DNA from: Muricoccus pecuniae
Lineage (GTDB): Bacteria > Pseudomonadota > Alphaproteobacteria > Acetobacterales > Acetobacteraceae
Assembly: GCF_014199205.1 (NCBI RefSeq)
Contig: NZ_JACIJD010000019.1
Coordinates: 1-64,000 of the forward strand
Reading direction: 5' to 3'
DNA: 64,000 nt
A program made the translations under genes and the position numbers. Numbering within the stretch: position 1 is the stretch's first letter; the number at the start of each line of letters is the position of its first letter. The notes under the pieces were generated by a model that had not been told where the DNA came from, searched no databases, and worked only from the letters and a program-made list of their open reading frames with translations. Positions 31,438-40,281 of this stretch are shown here, one piece after another.

Positions 31438-31959
31438 CTAGAGGCTGGCGCGGTGCTCCCTCGCCAGCTCGACGTAATGGGGCGCGGTCTTGTCCCAGCC
31501 GGCGCGCTCCTCGGCCGACATGACGCGGGCCAGGCGCGCGGGCGCGCCGAGCCACAGCTCGTTCGGCCCGATCACCTTGCCCGGGGCGAGCAGCCCGCCC
31601 GCGCCGAGCATCCCGCCCTCCTCGATCACCGCCTTGTCCAGCACCGTGGCCCCCATGCCGACGAAGGCGCGGTCCTTCAGCGTGCAGGCATGGATGATGC
31701 AGGCATGGCCGATGGTGACATCCGCCCCGATCACAGCCGGCATGGTGCCCGCGTTGACGTGGATGATCGTGCCGTCCTGCACGTTGCTGCGGGCGCCGAT
31801 GCGGATGAAGTTCGTGTCCCCGCGCAGCACGCAGCCGTACCAGACGCTCGCATCCTCCTCGAGCGTCACGTCGCCGATGACGGAGGCGCTGGGCGCCACG
31901 AAGGCGCGCTCGTGGATCGCGGGCCAGCGCCCCTTGAAGGGGAAGAGGGGGCCGCTCAC
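31438..31959 (-). CDS. Gamma-carbonic anhydrase family protein
   Basis: 173 residues of left-handed beta-helix hexapeptide repeats (ASVIGDVTLEEDASVWYG, ADVTIGHACIIHACTL). The three zinc-binding His residues of the gamma class are visible at His67, His85 and His90. Homologues include YrdA and PaaY, whose activity varies. Its start overlaps the argC stop by four bases, so it is cotranslated with argC. Confidence 0.9.
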   Translation of the reverse strand: MSGPLFPFKGRWPAIHERAFVAPSASVIGDVTLEEDASVWYGCVLRGDTNFIRIGARSNVQDGTIIHVNAGTMPAVIGADVTIGHACIIHACTLKDRAFVGMGATVLDKAVIEEGGMLGAGGLLAPGKVIGPNELWLGAPARLARVMSAEERAGWDKTAPHYVELAREHRASL

Positions 31960-32912
31960 GCGGCCTTCCCCATGCGGCTGGAAGCGCCGAGGCCGAGCAT
32001 CAGCTCCAGGTTCTGCACCGCAGCCCCCGAGGCGCCCTTGCCCAGGTTGTCCAGCCGCGCGACCAGCACGGCCTGCCCGCGCCGCTCGTTCCCGAAGACG
32101 CGCAGCTCGACGAAGTTGGTGTTGTTCAGCGCCTCCGGCTCCATCTTGCCGCCCGGCTCGGGCGGGAGGACGCGGACGAATTCGGAGCCCTCGTAGTAGC
32201 TCGCCAGGGCGTCGTGGAGCATGGCGGGGCTGTGCGCCGCGCTCATGAGGTCGAGATGCAGCGGGATGGAGACGAGCATGCCCTGGCGGAAGTCGCCGAC
32301 GCTCGGCACGAAGATCGGGCGGCGCGTGAGGCGGGAATAGTGCTGCAGCTCCGGCAGGTGCTTGTGCTCAAGCCCGAGGCCGTAGAGCTCGAAGGGCGGG
32401 GCGCCCTCCCCCTCATAGGCGGCGATCATCGCCTTGCCCCCGCCGGAATAGCCGGAGACGGCGTTGACGGTGACGGGATAGTCGGTCGGCAGGAGCCCGG
32501 CCTCGACCAGGGGCCGCAGCAGCAGGATGCCGCCGGTGGGGTAGCAGCCGGGATTGGCCACGCGCGGGGAAGCCGCGATCCGCGCGGCCTGGCCCGGCGC
32601 CAGCTCCGGCACGCCATAGACCCAGTCGGGGTTCACGCGATGGGCGGTGGAGGCGTCCAGCAGCTTCGGGGCCCGCGCGCCGAGGCTCGTGGCGAGGGCG
32701 GTCGCCTCCTTCGCGGCGTCGTCGGGCAGGCAGAGCACCACGGCGTCCACCTCGGCGAAGATCTCGCGCTTGGCCTCCGGGTCCTTCCGGCGCTCGGGCG
32801 GCAGGGAGCGCAGGGCGATGTCGGCGCGGCCCTGGAGACGCTCGATGATCTGGAGGCCGGTCGTGCCGGACTCGCCGTCGATGAAGACGCTCGGGGTGCT
32901 GCCTTGTGCCAT
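31956..32912 (-). CDS. argC: N-acetyl-gamma-glutamyl-phosphate reductase, type 2
   Basis: 318 residues, the short type 2 form. Third step of arginine synthesis. Rossmann start VFIDGESGTTGLQI, catalytic Cys in ANPGCYPTGG, and AVSGYSGGGKAMI. Followed by the overlapping gamma-carbonic anhydrase gene. Upstream lies the rpsI terminator at 32963-32990. Confidence 0.95.
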   Translation of the reverse strand: MAQGSTPSVFIDGESGTTGLQIIERLQGRADIALRSLPPERRKDPEAKREIFAEVDAVVLCLPDDAAKEATALATSLGARAPKLLDASTAHRVNPDWVYGVPELAPGQAARIAASPRVANPGCYPTGGILLLRPLVEAGLLPTDYPVTVNAVSGYSGGGKAMIAAYEGEGAPPFELYGLGLEHKHLPELQHYSRLTRRPIFVPSVGDFRQGMLVSIPLHLDLMSAAHSPAMLHDALASYYEGSEFVRVLPPEPGGKMEPEALNNTNFVELRVFGNERRGQAVLVARLDNLGKGASGAAVQNLELMLGLGASSRMGKAA

Positions 32913-32962
32913 CTGGCTCTCCTCGGGACTGGAAGTAGGGGATGAGGGGGGCGGAAACGCAA

Positions 32963-32990
32963 GAGGGGCGGCCCCTGCGGGCCGCCCCTC
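32963..32990 (-). terminator. Intrinsic-type terminator of rplM-rpsI
   Basis: 12-bp perfect stem GAGGGGCGGCCC / GGGCCGCCCCTC with a 4-nt loop, about 50 bp behind the rpsI stop and before argC. On the minus strand it is followed by TTGCGTTT, a weak U-tract. Confidence 0.65.
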
Positions 32991-33040
32991 CTGATATCGG
33001 TCCTGTCGAACGGACCGGCGCGAACGCCGGCCCGCCAGCG

Positions 33041-33538
33041 TCAGCGCTTGCTGAACTGGAAGGAGCGTCGGGCCTTCGGCTTGCCGTACTTCTTGCGCTC
33101 GACCACGCGGGGGTCGCGGGTCAGGAAGCCGGCCTTCTTGAGGATCGGGCGCAGGCCCGGCTCGAAGTTGGTCAGCGCGCGGGACAGGCCGTGGCGTACC
33201 GCGCCGGCCTGGCCGGAGAGGCCGCCGCCGGTCACCGTGCACATCACGTCGAACTGCTGGTAGCGGTCGGCCACCAGGAAGGGCTGGGCGATCAGCATGC
33301 GCAGCACCGGGCGGGCGAAGTACTTCGCGGCCGGCTTGCCGTTGATCTCGACCGTGCCCTTGCCCGGCTTGATCCACACGCGGGCGATCGCGTTCTTGCG
33401 GCGGCCCGTGGCGTAGGCGCGGCCGAAGGCGTCCTTCTTCGGCTCGCGGGCCGCGGCGGGCGTCTCGGGGGAGGCGGGGGTGCCGGCGACGAGGGTCTTC
33501 AGGTCGGCCAGCGAGGTGGCGGTGGTCTGCTCGCTCAT
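33041..33538 (-). CDS. rpsI: Ribosomal protein S9 (uS9)
   Basis: 165 residues with an N-terminal extension of about 35 residues. The S9 core begins [15 protein letters not shown] and includes [19 protein letters not shown] and the conserved C-terminus [11 protein letters not shown] that reaches into the ribosomal P site. Starts two bases after the rplM stop. Confidence 0.97.
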   Translation of the reverse strand: MSEQTTATSLADLKTLVAGTPASPETPAAAREPKKDAFGRAYATGRRKNAIARVWIKPGKGTVEINGKPAAKYFARPVLRMLIAQPFLVADRYQQFDVMCTVTGGGLSGQAGAVRHGLSRALTNFEPGLRPILKKAGFLTRDPRVVERKKYGKPKARRSFQFSKR

Positions 33539-33540
33539 AA

Positions 33541-34026
33541 TCAGGCGGCCTTCTTCGCGGCGGCGATGTTCTTGCGGTTCAGCGCGCCGACATCCAGCGG
33601 CTTCGGGGACTGGCCGGCATGCGGATGCTCGGCGCCGGCATAGACGTGCAGGTTGCGCATCTGCTGGCGGCCGAGATTGTTGCGCGTGATCATGCGCTCC
33701 ACGGCCTTCTCGACGACCCGCTCGGGGAAGCGGCCCTCGAGACCCTCGCGGACGGTGCGCCCCTTGATGCCGCCGGGATAGCCGGTGTGCCAGTAGAAGA
33801 CCGACTGCTCGGCCTTGTTGCCGGTCAGGCGGACGCGGCGGGCGTTGATGATGACCACGTGGTCGCCGCAATCGACATGCGGGGTGAAGGTGGTCTTGTG
33901 CTTGCCGCGCAGGCGGTTCGCGACGAGCGCGGCGAGACGGCCGAGGACGAGGCCATCGGCGTCGATCAGGATCCAGTCCTTCTGGACCTCGGCCGGCTTG
34001 ATCGAGCGGGTCTGGGTTTGCAGCAT
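33541..34026 (-). CDS. rplM: Ribosomal protein L13 (uL13)
   Basis: 161 residues from ATG 34026; TTG 34041 would add five. Motifs [43 protein letters not shown] and [17 protein letters not shown]. First gene of the rplM-rpsI operon. Its leader contains palindromes at 34052-34080 and 34097-34116. Confidence 0.97.
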   Translation of the reverse strand: MLQTQTRSIKPAEVQKDWILIDADGLVLGRLAALVANRLRGKHKTTFTPHVDCGDHVVIINARRVRLTGNKAEQSVFYWHTGYPGGIKGRTVREGLEGRFPERVVEKAVERMITRNNLGRQQMRNLHVYAGAEHPHAGQSPKPLDVGALNRKNIAAAKKAA

Positions 34027-34096
34027 GATCCGTGTGTTCAATCAGAAATGCGGCGCGCCCTATCGCCCGGGAGGCGCGCCGCGTCAAGGAAAAGAT

Positions 34097-34116
34097 TGTG
34101 GTATCATGATACCACA
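34097..34116. promoter_or_regulatory. Perfect 20-bp palindrome upstream of rplM
   Basis: TGTGGTATCATGATACCACA reads the same on both strands. It lies 71 bp upstream of the rplM start and 51 bp upstream of the divergent extensin-like gene. Length, A/T-rich centre and symmetry suit a dimeric repressor operator (GntR-like palindromes often contain GGTAT...ATACC). A second inverted pair (GGCGCGCC at 34052-34059 and 34073-34080) lies closer to rplM. Confidence 0.55.
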
Positions 34117-34166
34117 GCCCCGGAGACCCCTGCCCGCCCTCGGGATTTGCCCCTATCTGGGGGTGG

Positions 34167-34859
34167 ATGCGCCGCTGGCTCCCCCTCCTGCTGCTCCCGC
34201 TGCTCGTGCTGCTGATCGTCCTGCTGCCGCGCGCCGTCGTCCTTCCCCCGGCCTGGGATCCCCGCACGCCGCTCGACCTGCGTGAGCCGCCCGGGCTGCT
34301 CACGCGGTACAAGCTGTCCCGCATGGCGCGCGATCCCGGGCTCTGCGCGGCCTCCTTCGCCCTCTCGGGCATCCCTCTCCAGCAGCTCACGCCCCAGCCC
34401 CTGCGGGACGGCTGCGGCATCGAGGACCCCGTGCGCCTGCCGAGCGAGCTGCGCTTCAGTCCGAACCTTCCGGTGGTGAACTGCCCCTTCGCCGCTGCCT
34501 GGGCGATCTTCGAGCGCCACGGGCTCCAGCCCGCCGCCCGCGATGAGTTCGGGCAGCGGGTGACGGGGGTGCGCCACCTCGGCGCCTATAACTGCCGCAA
34601 CATCTACCACCAGGAGCGCGCGCCCCGCAGCCGCCACGCCACGGCGGACGCGCTGGACGTCGCGGGCTTCACCCTGGCGGACGGGCGCGCCGTCGCGCTG
34701 CCGCGCGACTGGACCGCCCCCGCGCCCTCGGGCAGTTTCCTGCGCGCGGTGCGGGGGGCGGCGTGCCGGGTCTTCGGCACCGTCCTCGGGCCGGAGTACA
34801 ACGCCGCGCATCGCGACCATTTCCACCTGGACCGGGGAGGCTGGGGCACCTGCCGATGA
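34167..34859 (+). CDS. Extensin-like family protein (cell-wall-associated)
   Basis: 230 residues. One N-terminal membrane anchor or signal ([15 protein letters not shown]), then the extensin-like C-terminal domain: [37 protein letters not shown] and [12 protein letters not shown]. The His/Asp arrangement resembles LAS (M15-like) metallopeptidases, suggesting action on peptidoglycan. Overlaps the next gene by four bases. Confidence 0.85.
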   Translation: MRRWLPLLLLPLLVLLIVLLPRAVVLPPAWDPRTPLDLREPPGLLTRYKLSRMARDPGLCAASFALSGIPLQQLTPQPLRDGCGIEDPVRLPSELRFSPNLPVVNCPFAAAWAIFERHGLQPAARDEFGQRVTGVRHLGAYNCRNIYHQERAPRSRHATADALDVAGFTLADGRAVALPRDWTAPAPSGSFLRAVRGAACRVFGTVLGPEYNAAHRDHFHLDRGGWGTCR

Positions 34860-35713
34860 CCGCACCGATCGCCGTCATCGGCGCCTCAGGACGCTCCGGC
34901 GCCGCGCTCTGCCGCGCGCTGCTGGCGGAGGGCATCCCCTTCCGCCCGGTGGTGCGGAACGCCGCGCGCTGGGCCGCGACCGGCCTGCCCGGCGAACCGG
35001 CCCTGGCCGACCTGCGCGACCCCGCCGCCCTGCGCGCCGCCCTCCTCGGCGCCGGCCGCATCGCCTCCGCCGCCCATGCGCGCTATGCCGCGGCCATCCT
35101 CGCCGCCGCGCCGCCGGAGGCGCCGGTCGTGCTGATGGGCAGCACCCGCCGCTTCTCCCGCTGGCGGGACGGCCACGGGGACGGGGTCCGGCAGGGGGAG
35201 GCGGCGCTGCTGGAGAGCGGCCGGCCGGGGGCCATCCTGCACCCCACGATGATTTACGGCGCTCAGGGGGAGGACAACGTGCAGCGCCTCGCCGCCCTGC
35301 TCCGGCGCCTGCCGCTCGCGCCGCTTCCCGGCGGGGGGCGGGCGCTGGTCCAGCCGATCCACCAGTCCGATGTCGCGCGCTGCGTCATCGCCGCGCTGCG
35401 GCGGGACTGGGCGGCGCCGCAGGCCGTGGTGATCGCGGGGCCCGAGCCCCTGCGCTACGCCGACTTCCTGCGCGCCGTCTGCCGCGCCGCCGGGTTCAGG
35501 CCGCCGCGGGTGGTGCCCCTCCCCCTCGCCCCGCTGGTCGCCGCCGCGCCGCTGCTGCGCCTCGTGCCGCGCCTGCCCCGGATCCGCGCCGCCGAGCTGC
35601 GGCGGCTCACGGAGGACAAGGCCTTCGACATCGGCCCCATGCGCGCCCTCCTCGGGGTGGAGCCCATTCCGCTGGAAGAGGGCCTCTCCCGCACCTTCGG
35701 CGCGCCCGACTGA
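34856..35713 (+). CDS. NAD(P)-binding SDR-like protein
   Basis: 285 residues. Atypical short-chain dehydrogenase: Rossmann start VIGASGRSGAAL, PTMIYG, and QPIHQSDVARCVIAA, as in NmrA/NDUFA9-like proteins. The usual YxxxK pair is not evident, so a catalytic role is uncertain. Coupled to the extensin-like gene by an ATGA overlap. Confidence 0.75.
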   Translation: MTAPIAVIGASGRSGAALCRALLAEGIPFRPVVRNAARWAATGLPGEPALADLRDPAALRAALLGAGRIASAAHARYAAAILAAAPPEAPVVLMGSTRRFSRWRDGHGDGVRQGEAALLESGRPGAILHPTMIYGAQGEDNVQRLAALLRRLPLAPLPGGGRALVQPIHQSDVARCVIAALRRDWAAPQAVVIAGPEPLRYADFLRAVCRAAGFRPPRVVPLPLAPLVAAAPLLRLVPRLPRIRAAELRRLTEDKAFDIGPMRALLGVEPIPLEEGLSRTFGAPD

Positions 35714-35795
35714 CCACGGGCGGGACTGGCGGGCTTCACGCCGCGCCCTTCCGCGCCCAGGATCGGCCAACTCCCTCCCCTTCACTGAGGACCGC

Positions 35796-36971
35796 ATGCC
35801 CATCATCAACCGCATCGCCGACTTCCACGACGAGATGACGGCCTGGCGCCGCGACTTCCACCAGCATCCCGAGCTGAACTTCCAGGAGGTCCGCACCAGC
35901 CGCATCGTCGCGGAGAAGCTGCGCGAGTTCGGCTGCGACGAGGTGATCACGGGCATCGCCACGACGGGCGTGGTGGGCGTCATCAAGGGCCATGGCGAGG
36001 GCGGCGCGATCGGCCTGCGCGCCGACATGGACGCCCTGCCCATCCACGAGGAATCGGGCGTGCCCCACGCCTCCCTCACCCCCGGCATCATGCATGCCTG
36101 CGGGCATGACGGGCACACGGCCATGCTGCTCGGCGCCGCGCGCTACCTGGCCGAGACGCGGAACTTCTCCGGCACGGCCTACATGATCTTCCAGCCCGCC
36201 GAGGAGATGGGCGGCGGCGGCGAGGTGATGGTGCAGGAGGGGCTGTTCGAGCGCTTCCCGATGGACCGCGTCTACGGGCTGCACAACTGGCCCGGCGCGC
36301 CGGAGGGCGTCTTCCTCTGGCGCGTCGGCCCGGTGATGGCGGCGGTGGCGGACATCCGCATCACCGTCACCGGCAAGGGCGCGCACGGCGCCATGCCGCA
36401 CCAGGGCGTGGACCCCATCGTGATCGCGGCGCAGATCGTCACCGCGCTGCAATCCGTCGTGGCCCGCAACGTGGAGCCGGTGGAGGGCGCGGTCATCACC
36501 ATCGGCAAGATCGAGGGCGGCATGGCCTTCAACGTCATCCCCGAGGTGGTGAACCTGCGCGGCACCGCCCGCTGGTTCCTGCCGGAGGTGGGCGACGTGC
36601 TGGAGACGAAGGTGAAGTCCCTCGCCTCCGGCATCGCCCTGGCTTTCGGCGCCCAGGCCGAGGTGCATTTCGACCGCATGTACCCCGCCACCATCAACGA
36701 GGGGAGCAGCACGGCCCTGGCCGCCGAGGCCGCGCGCGCGGTCGCCGGGGAGGCGCGGGTGGTGGAGCTGGAGAAGCCCACCACGGGCGGCGAGGACTTC
36801 TCCTTCATGCTGAACGCCAAGCGGGGCGCCTATCTCATGCTCGGCGCCGGGCGTTCCCCGGCCGACCCGCAGGTCCACCATCCCCGCTACGACTTCAACG
36901 ACGCGGTCCTGCCGCTCGGCGCCTCCTGGTGGGCGACGATGGTGGAGCAGCAGCTCCCCCGCCAAGGCTGA
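35796..36971 (+). CDS. M20D family amidohydrolase (hippurate hydrolase-like)
   Basis: 391 residues. Dinuclear zinc hydrolase of N-acyl amino acids. Metal motif HACGHDGHTAMLLGAAR, FQPAEEMGGGG, GLHNWPG, dimerisation-domain GKGAHGAMPHQGVDP and the C-terminal GGEDFSFML. Cytoplasmic, with no signal. The natural substrate cannot be deduced. Confidence 0.92.
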   Translation: MPIINRIADFHDEMTAWRRDFHQHPELNFQEVRTSRIVAEKLREFGCDEVITGIATTGVVGVIKGHGEGGAIGLRADMDALPIHEESGVPHASLTPGIMHACGHDGHTAMLLGAARYLAETRNFSGTAYMIFQPAEEMGGGGEVMVQEGLFERFPMDRVYGLHNWPGAPEGVFLWRVGPVMAAVADIRITVTGKGAHGAMPHQGVDPIVIAAQIVTALQSVVARNVEPVEGAVITIGKIEGGMAFNVIPEVVNLRGTARWFLPEVGDVLETKVKSLASGIALAFGAQAEVHFDRMYPATINEGSSTALAAEAARAVAGEARVVELEKPTTGGEDFSFMLNAKRGAYLMLGAGRSPADPQVHHPRYDFNDAVLPLGASWWATMVEQQLPRQG

Positions 36972-37061
36972 GCGGGCAGGCTGAGCGCCGGGCCGGTTCG
37001 GGGACGAATGGAACGGGAGGGGCTGCGGCGCGCTTAGGGAGCTCAGCACAGAGGTACCCCC

Positions 37062-38051
37062 ATGGCCCAAGGCCCCCATTACGCCCCGCCCGGTCCGCTC
37101 GGCTTCGGCGGCGCCCCGCTCGGCAACATGTTCGAGGTGGTGTCGGACGCCGATGCCGCCGCGACCCTCGCCGCTGCTTGGGATGTCGGGATCCGCTACT
37201 TCGACACTGCCCCGGAATACGGCCCCGGCATCTCCGAGCACCGCTTCGGCGAGTTCCTGCGTAACAAGCCGCGCGACGAGTTCGTGCTCTCCACCAAGGT
37301 CGGCCGCCTGCTGCGGGCGGATGCGAGCAAGGGCGGGAAGCACGGCCCCTTCGTCGCCGGCCTGCCCTTCCGCGTGGACTACGACTACACCGCGGACGGC
37401 GTGCGCCGCTCGATCGAGGACAGCCTCCAGCGCCTCGGCCTCGCGCGCATCGACGTCGCCTACATCCATGACTGCGCGGAGGACGCGCATGGCGAGCACT
37501 GGATGGAGGTGTTCGACACCGCGATGAAGGGCGCCGCCGTCGCGCTGACGCGGCTGCGGGAGGAGGGCGTGATCCGCGCCTGGGGCCTCGGCGTGAACCG
37601 GGTGGAGCCCTGCGTGCTTTCGCTCGAGCGGGCGGACCCCGACGTGTTCCTGCTCGCCGGGCGCTACAGCCTGCTGAACCAGCCCGCCCTGGAGGTGCTG
37701 TTCCCCCGCTGCGCCGGGCGGGGCGTGCATGTCGTCGTGGGCGGCCCCTACAATTCCGGGCTCATCGCGGGCGGCAAGACCTTCGAGTACCAGGAGGCCT
37801 CCCCCGAGAGGGTGGCGGCGCGGGACCGGCTGGCCGCCATCGCGGAGCGGCACGGCGTCGATCTCCGCGCGGCCGCGCTGCAGTTCTGCGCGGCGCATCC
37901 CGTGGTCGCCTCGGTCATTCCGGGGACCAAGAACCCGGAGAGGGTCCGGCAGAACGTGGCGCTGATGAACCAGCCCGTCCCGGCCGGCTTCTGGACGGAG
38001 TTGAAGAGGGAGGGCGTGCTGCCGGAAGGGGCGCCGACACCCGCGGGGTGA
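37062..38051 (+). CDS. Aldo/keto reductase (fucose / D-threo-aldose dehydrogenase-like)
   Basis: 329 residues, TIM barrel. GIRYFDTAPEYGPGISEHRFG carries the Asp and Tyr of the catalytic set, TKVGR the Lys, and YIHD the region of the catalytic His. The C-terminal NADP site is marked by VIPGTKNPERV. GPYNSGLIAGG is typical of the pyridoxal 4-dehydrogenase and L-fucose dehydrogenase subgroup. Possible sugar or vitamin B6 oxidation. Confidence 0.87.
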   Translation: MAQGPHYAPPGPLGFGGAPLGNMFEVVSDADAAATLAAAWDVGIRYFDTAPEYGPGISEHRFGEFLRNKPRDEFVLSTKVGRLLRADASKGGKHGPFVAGLPFRVDYDYTADGVRRSIEDSLQRLGLARIDVAYIHDCAEDAHGEHWMEVFDTAMKGAAVALTRLREEGVIRAWGLGVNRVEPCVLSLERADPDVFLLAGRYSLLNQPALEVLFPRCAGRGVHVVVGGPYNSGLIAGGKTFEYQEASPERVAARDRLAAIAERHGVDLRAAALQFCAAHPVVASVIPGTKNPERVRQNVALMNQPVPAGFWTELKREGVLPEGAPTPAG

Positions 38052-38113
38052 CGGGATTTCGCCGGGTCGGGGGAGGAGCGATCCGAGGGTTGCTCCTCCA
38101 CCACGATCCGGCC

Positions 38114-38527
38114 CTAGAGAGTGCCGGCCTGCTGTGATGCAGCCCATGGATGCCATGCGGGATAGGAGCGAGGAGCTTCCACCACCGCTTCCGACTTCTC
38201 CGAACGGGGTCCCCGGGTCCAGCCCGGGATGATCCGACGCTGGTGAACACGCTTCTTCGCCGGAACCTCGGGCAGACCCTGCTTCTCCGGGCGAACCTCC
38301 GGCTTGGGGCTGCGCTTCACCGGAGCCGATGTGGCACGCAGGTGCTTCAGATAGGTATGCGCGGCTGCATAGGCATCTTCGGCACAGCGGTAGCCCCGCT
38401 CACACCCGTCCACGGTATGACCGTTGTTGGTGATTCTCCACCCCCAGGCTTCCGCCCGAAAGCCACGGCGCTCCACGACGACATCGGTGTCGAGTTCATT
38501 CCAGTCGAAGTTGCTGTTTTTGCTCAT
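38114..38527 (-). CDS. Hypothetical protein with WGWR...GYRCAEDAY domain
   Basis: 137 residues. N-terminal domain VVVERRG...AWGWRITNNG...GYRCAEDAYAAA matches the small gene at 20711-20911 inside the element; the C-terminal half is Pro/Lys/Arg-rich and probably disordered. Lies in a less GC-rich patch downstream of tRNA-Lys, so it may be a relic of another tRNA-targeted insertion. Function unknown. Confidence 0.55.
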   Translation of the reverse strand: MSKNSNFDWNELDTDVVVERRGFRAEAWGWRITNNGHTVDGCERGYRCAEDAYAAAHTYLKHLRATSAPVKRSPKPEVRPEKQGLPEVPAKKRVHQRRIIPGWTRGPRSEKSEAVVEAPRSYPAWHPWAASQQAGTL

Positions 38528-38637
38528 CGCGTCGGACCCAGGTGAAACTTGCTGGGAATAGAACGTGTATTGTCTAAAAAAGATTTTAGAGTTTCGTAAT
38601 GCGCGAATAACCTCTCTTAATGGTGATCGAGTAGAGG

Positions 38638-38868
38638 TCATGAACCCCTGATCGGCCGATACGCTTCGTTGATTTCCCACTCAGCCTCTTCGAACGCTGG
38701 CGAAGCGTTGCGTCCACCGCCCGGGCTAGCCGAACCAGCGATTTTCGTCCCGCACCACCGGCCATTGGAGCGGGCCATGCTGAAGCCCAGCCACGCTCCC
38801 TGGTCAGCCGAAGCAGTTCCGAATTGGGGGGGATAAGGCGGAAGAAGAACGGGACGCCCAGGCTTCAT
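38638..38868 (-). CDS. Doubtful small ORF beside tRNA-Lys
   Basis: 76 residues; the part from MARSNGRWCGTKIAG onward, with PAFEEAEWEINEAYRPIRG, has protein-like composition. No clear ribosome site and no recognised family. Kept at low confidence because the region 38528-38949 otherwise contains nothing but A/T-richer sequence. Confidence 0.28.
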   Translation of the reverse strand: MKPGRPVLLPPYPPQFGTASADQGAWLGFSMARSNGRWCGTKIAGSASPGGGRNASPAFEEAEWEINEAYRPIRGS

Positions 38869-38949
38869 GCCGAGCAGGTCCGATAGCGGTCTGCGACCCC
38901 GGAGGCCACACCGCAGATAGCCCTGGGAAAAGCTGATTTACTGGAGCGA

Positions 38950-39025
<76 letters not shown>

Positions 39026-39117
39026 ATCGCACCATTCGCCGGGCCTCGCATTGTCCGTTCGGCCCGGGAGGCGGCTTCTATCCGATCCCTCGCAGAGGTC
39101 AACCCCCTATCCGCCAC

Positions 39118-40281
39118 CTAATCATGGGAGGCGGCGAATTCCACGTCCCGGTGGACATGGACGCTGCCCAGCAGCCCGAAGCCGAGCATCACCGTCAGCA
39201 CGGCCGAGCCGCCATGGCTGATGAGGGGCAGCGGAACCCCGCCCACGGGGATGCTGCCCGTCACCATGGCGATGTTCACGAAGACGTAGAGGAAGAAGTT
39301 CATCCCGAGGCCGAGCGCCAGGAGCCGCCCGAAGCCGTGGCGGCAGCGGAGCGCGGTGAGCAGGGCGAAGACGATGACCAGGGCCAGCAGGGCGAGCGTG
39401 CCCAGGGCGCCGACCAGCCCGAACTCCTCGGCGACCATGGTGAAGATGAAGTCCGTCTGCTTCTCCGGCAGGAAGTTCAGGTGCCCCTGCGTGCCCTGCA
39501 GGAACCCCTTCCCCCAGAGCCCGCCGGAGCCGAGGGCGATCTTGGACTGGATGATGTTGTAGCCCGCCCCCAGCGGATCGCTCTCGGGGTCGAGGAAGGT
39601 GGTGATTCGGGCGCGCTGGTAGTCGTGCAGACGCTCGTAGGCGATGGGGGCCGCGAGGCCGACGCCGGCGAAGAGGATGGCGAACTTCCACAACCGCACG
39701 CCGGCCGCCCAGAACATCGCCGCCCCGATGGTGGCGGTGATGAGCGCCGTGCCAAGATTCGGCTGCTTCAGGATGAGCGCCACCGGCACCAGCACCGCGA
39801 GCGCGGGCGGGATGAGGAAGAGCGGGTTGCCCATCCGCTCCCAGCTCGCGCGCCGGAACCAAGAGGCCAGGGCGAGGACGAGCAGGATCTTCATCAACTC
39901 CGAGGGCTGGAGCTGGACCGGACCGATATCGATCCAGCGCTGGGCCCCCTTCCCCACATTGCCGTGCAGCAGCACGAGCACGAGCAGCCCCACCCCGACC
40001 GCGTATGCGGGCCAGGCCAGCCGCGCGATCACCCGGATGTCCACGAGGGAGAGGGAGAGCATCAGCACCAGCCCGAAGCCGAATCGCAGCGCGTGCTTCG
40101 AGGCATAGGCCTCCGCCACCCCCTCGCCGGCGGAGAGGAGGGCGACATAGCCCACCCCCGCCACGGCGCAGAGAAGGAGCACGAAGAGCCAGGGGATGGC
40201 CCAGAGCTTCTCCAGCACGCCGAAGCTGTAACCCCGCATGAGCAGGCGGCGCTCATAGGTCCGGTTATCCGGCAGGATCAT
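39118..40281 (-). CDS. rodA: Rod-shape SEDS glycosyltransferase RodA
   Basis: 387 residues, about ten membrane segments. Polymerises lipid II glycan chains in the elongasome with PBP2. SEDS landmarks: GAQRWIDIGPVQLQPSELMKI, KQPNLGTALI, FLPEKQTDFIFTMVAEEFG and GGVPLPLISHGGSA. Overlaps the mrdA stop by four bases. Last gene of mreB-mreC-mreD-mrdA-rodA. Confidence 0.96.
   Translation of the reverse strand: MILPDNRTYERRLLMRGYSFGVLEKLWAIPWLFVLLLCAVAGVGYVALLSAGEGVAEAYASKHALRFGFGLVLMLSLSLVDIRVIARLAWPAYAVGVGLLVLVLLHGNVGKGAQRWIDIGPVQLQPSELMKILLVLALASWFRRASWERMGNPLFLIPPALAVLVPVALILKQPNLGTALITATIGAAMFWAAGVRLWKFAILFAGVGLAAPIAYERLHDYQRARITTFLDPESDPLGAGYNIIQSKIALGSGGLWGKGFLQGTQGHLNFLPEKQTDFIFTMVAEEFGLVGALGTLALLALVIVFALLTALRCRHGFGRLLALGLGMNFFLYVFVNIAMVTGSIPVGGVPLPLISHGGSAVLTVMLGFGLLGSVHVHRDVEFAASHD

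Noticed and set aside
35736-38156. 806-codon minus-strand frame across the M20 hydrolase and aldo/keto reductase genes
   Set aside because: Covers two well-defined genes antisense; no recognisable motif and no ribosome site.
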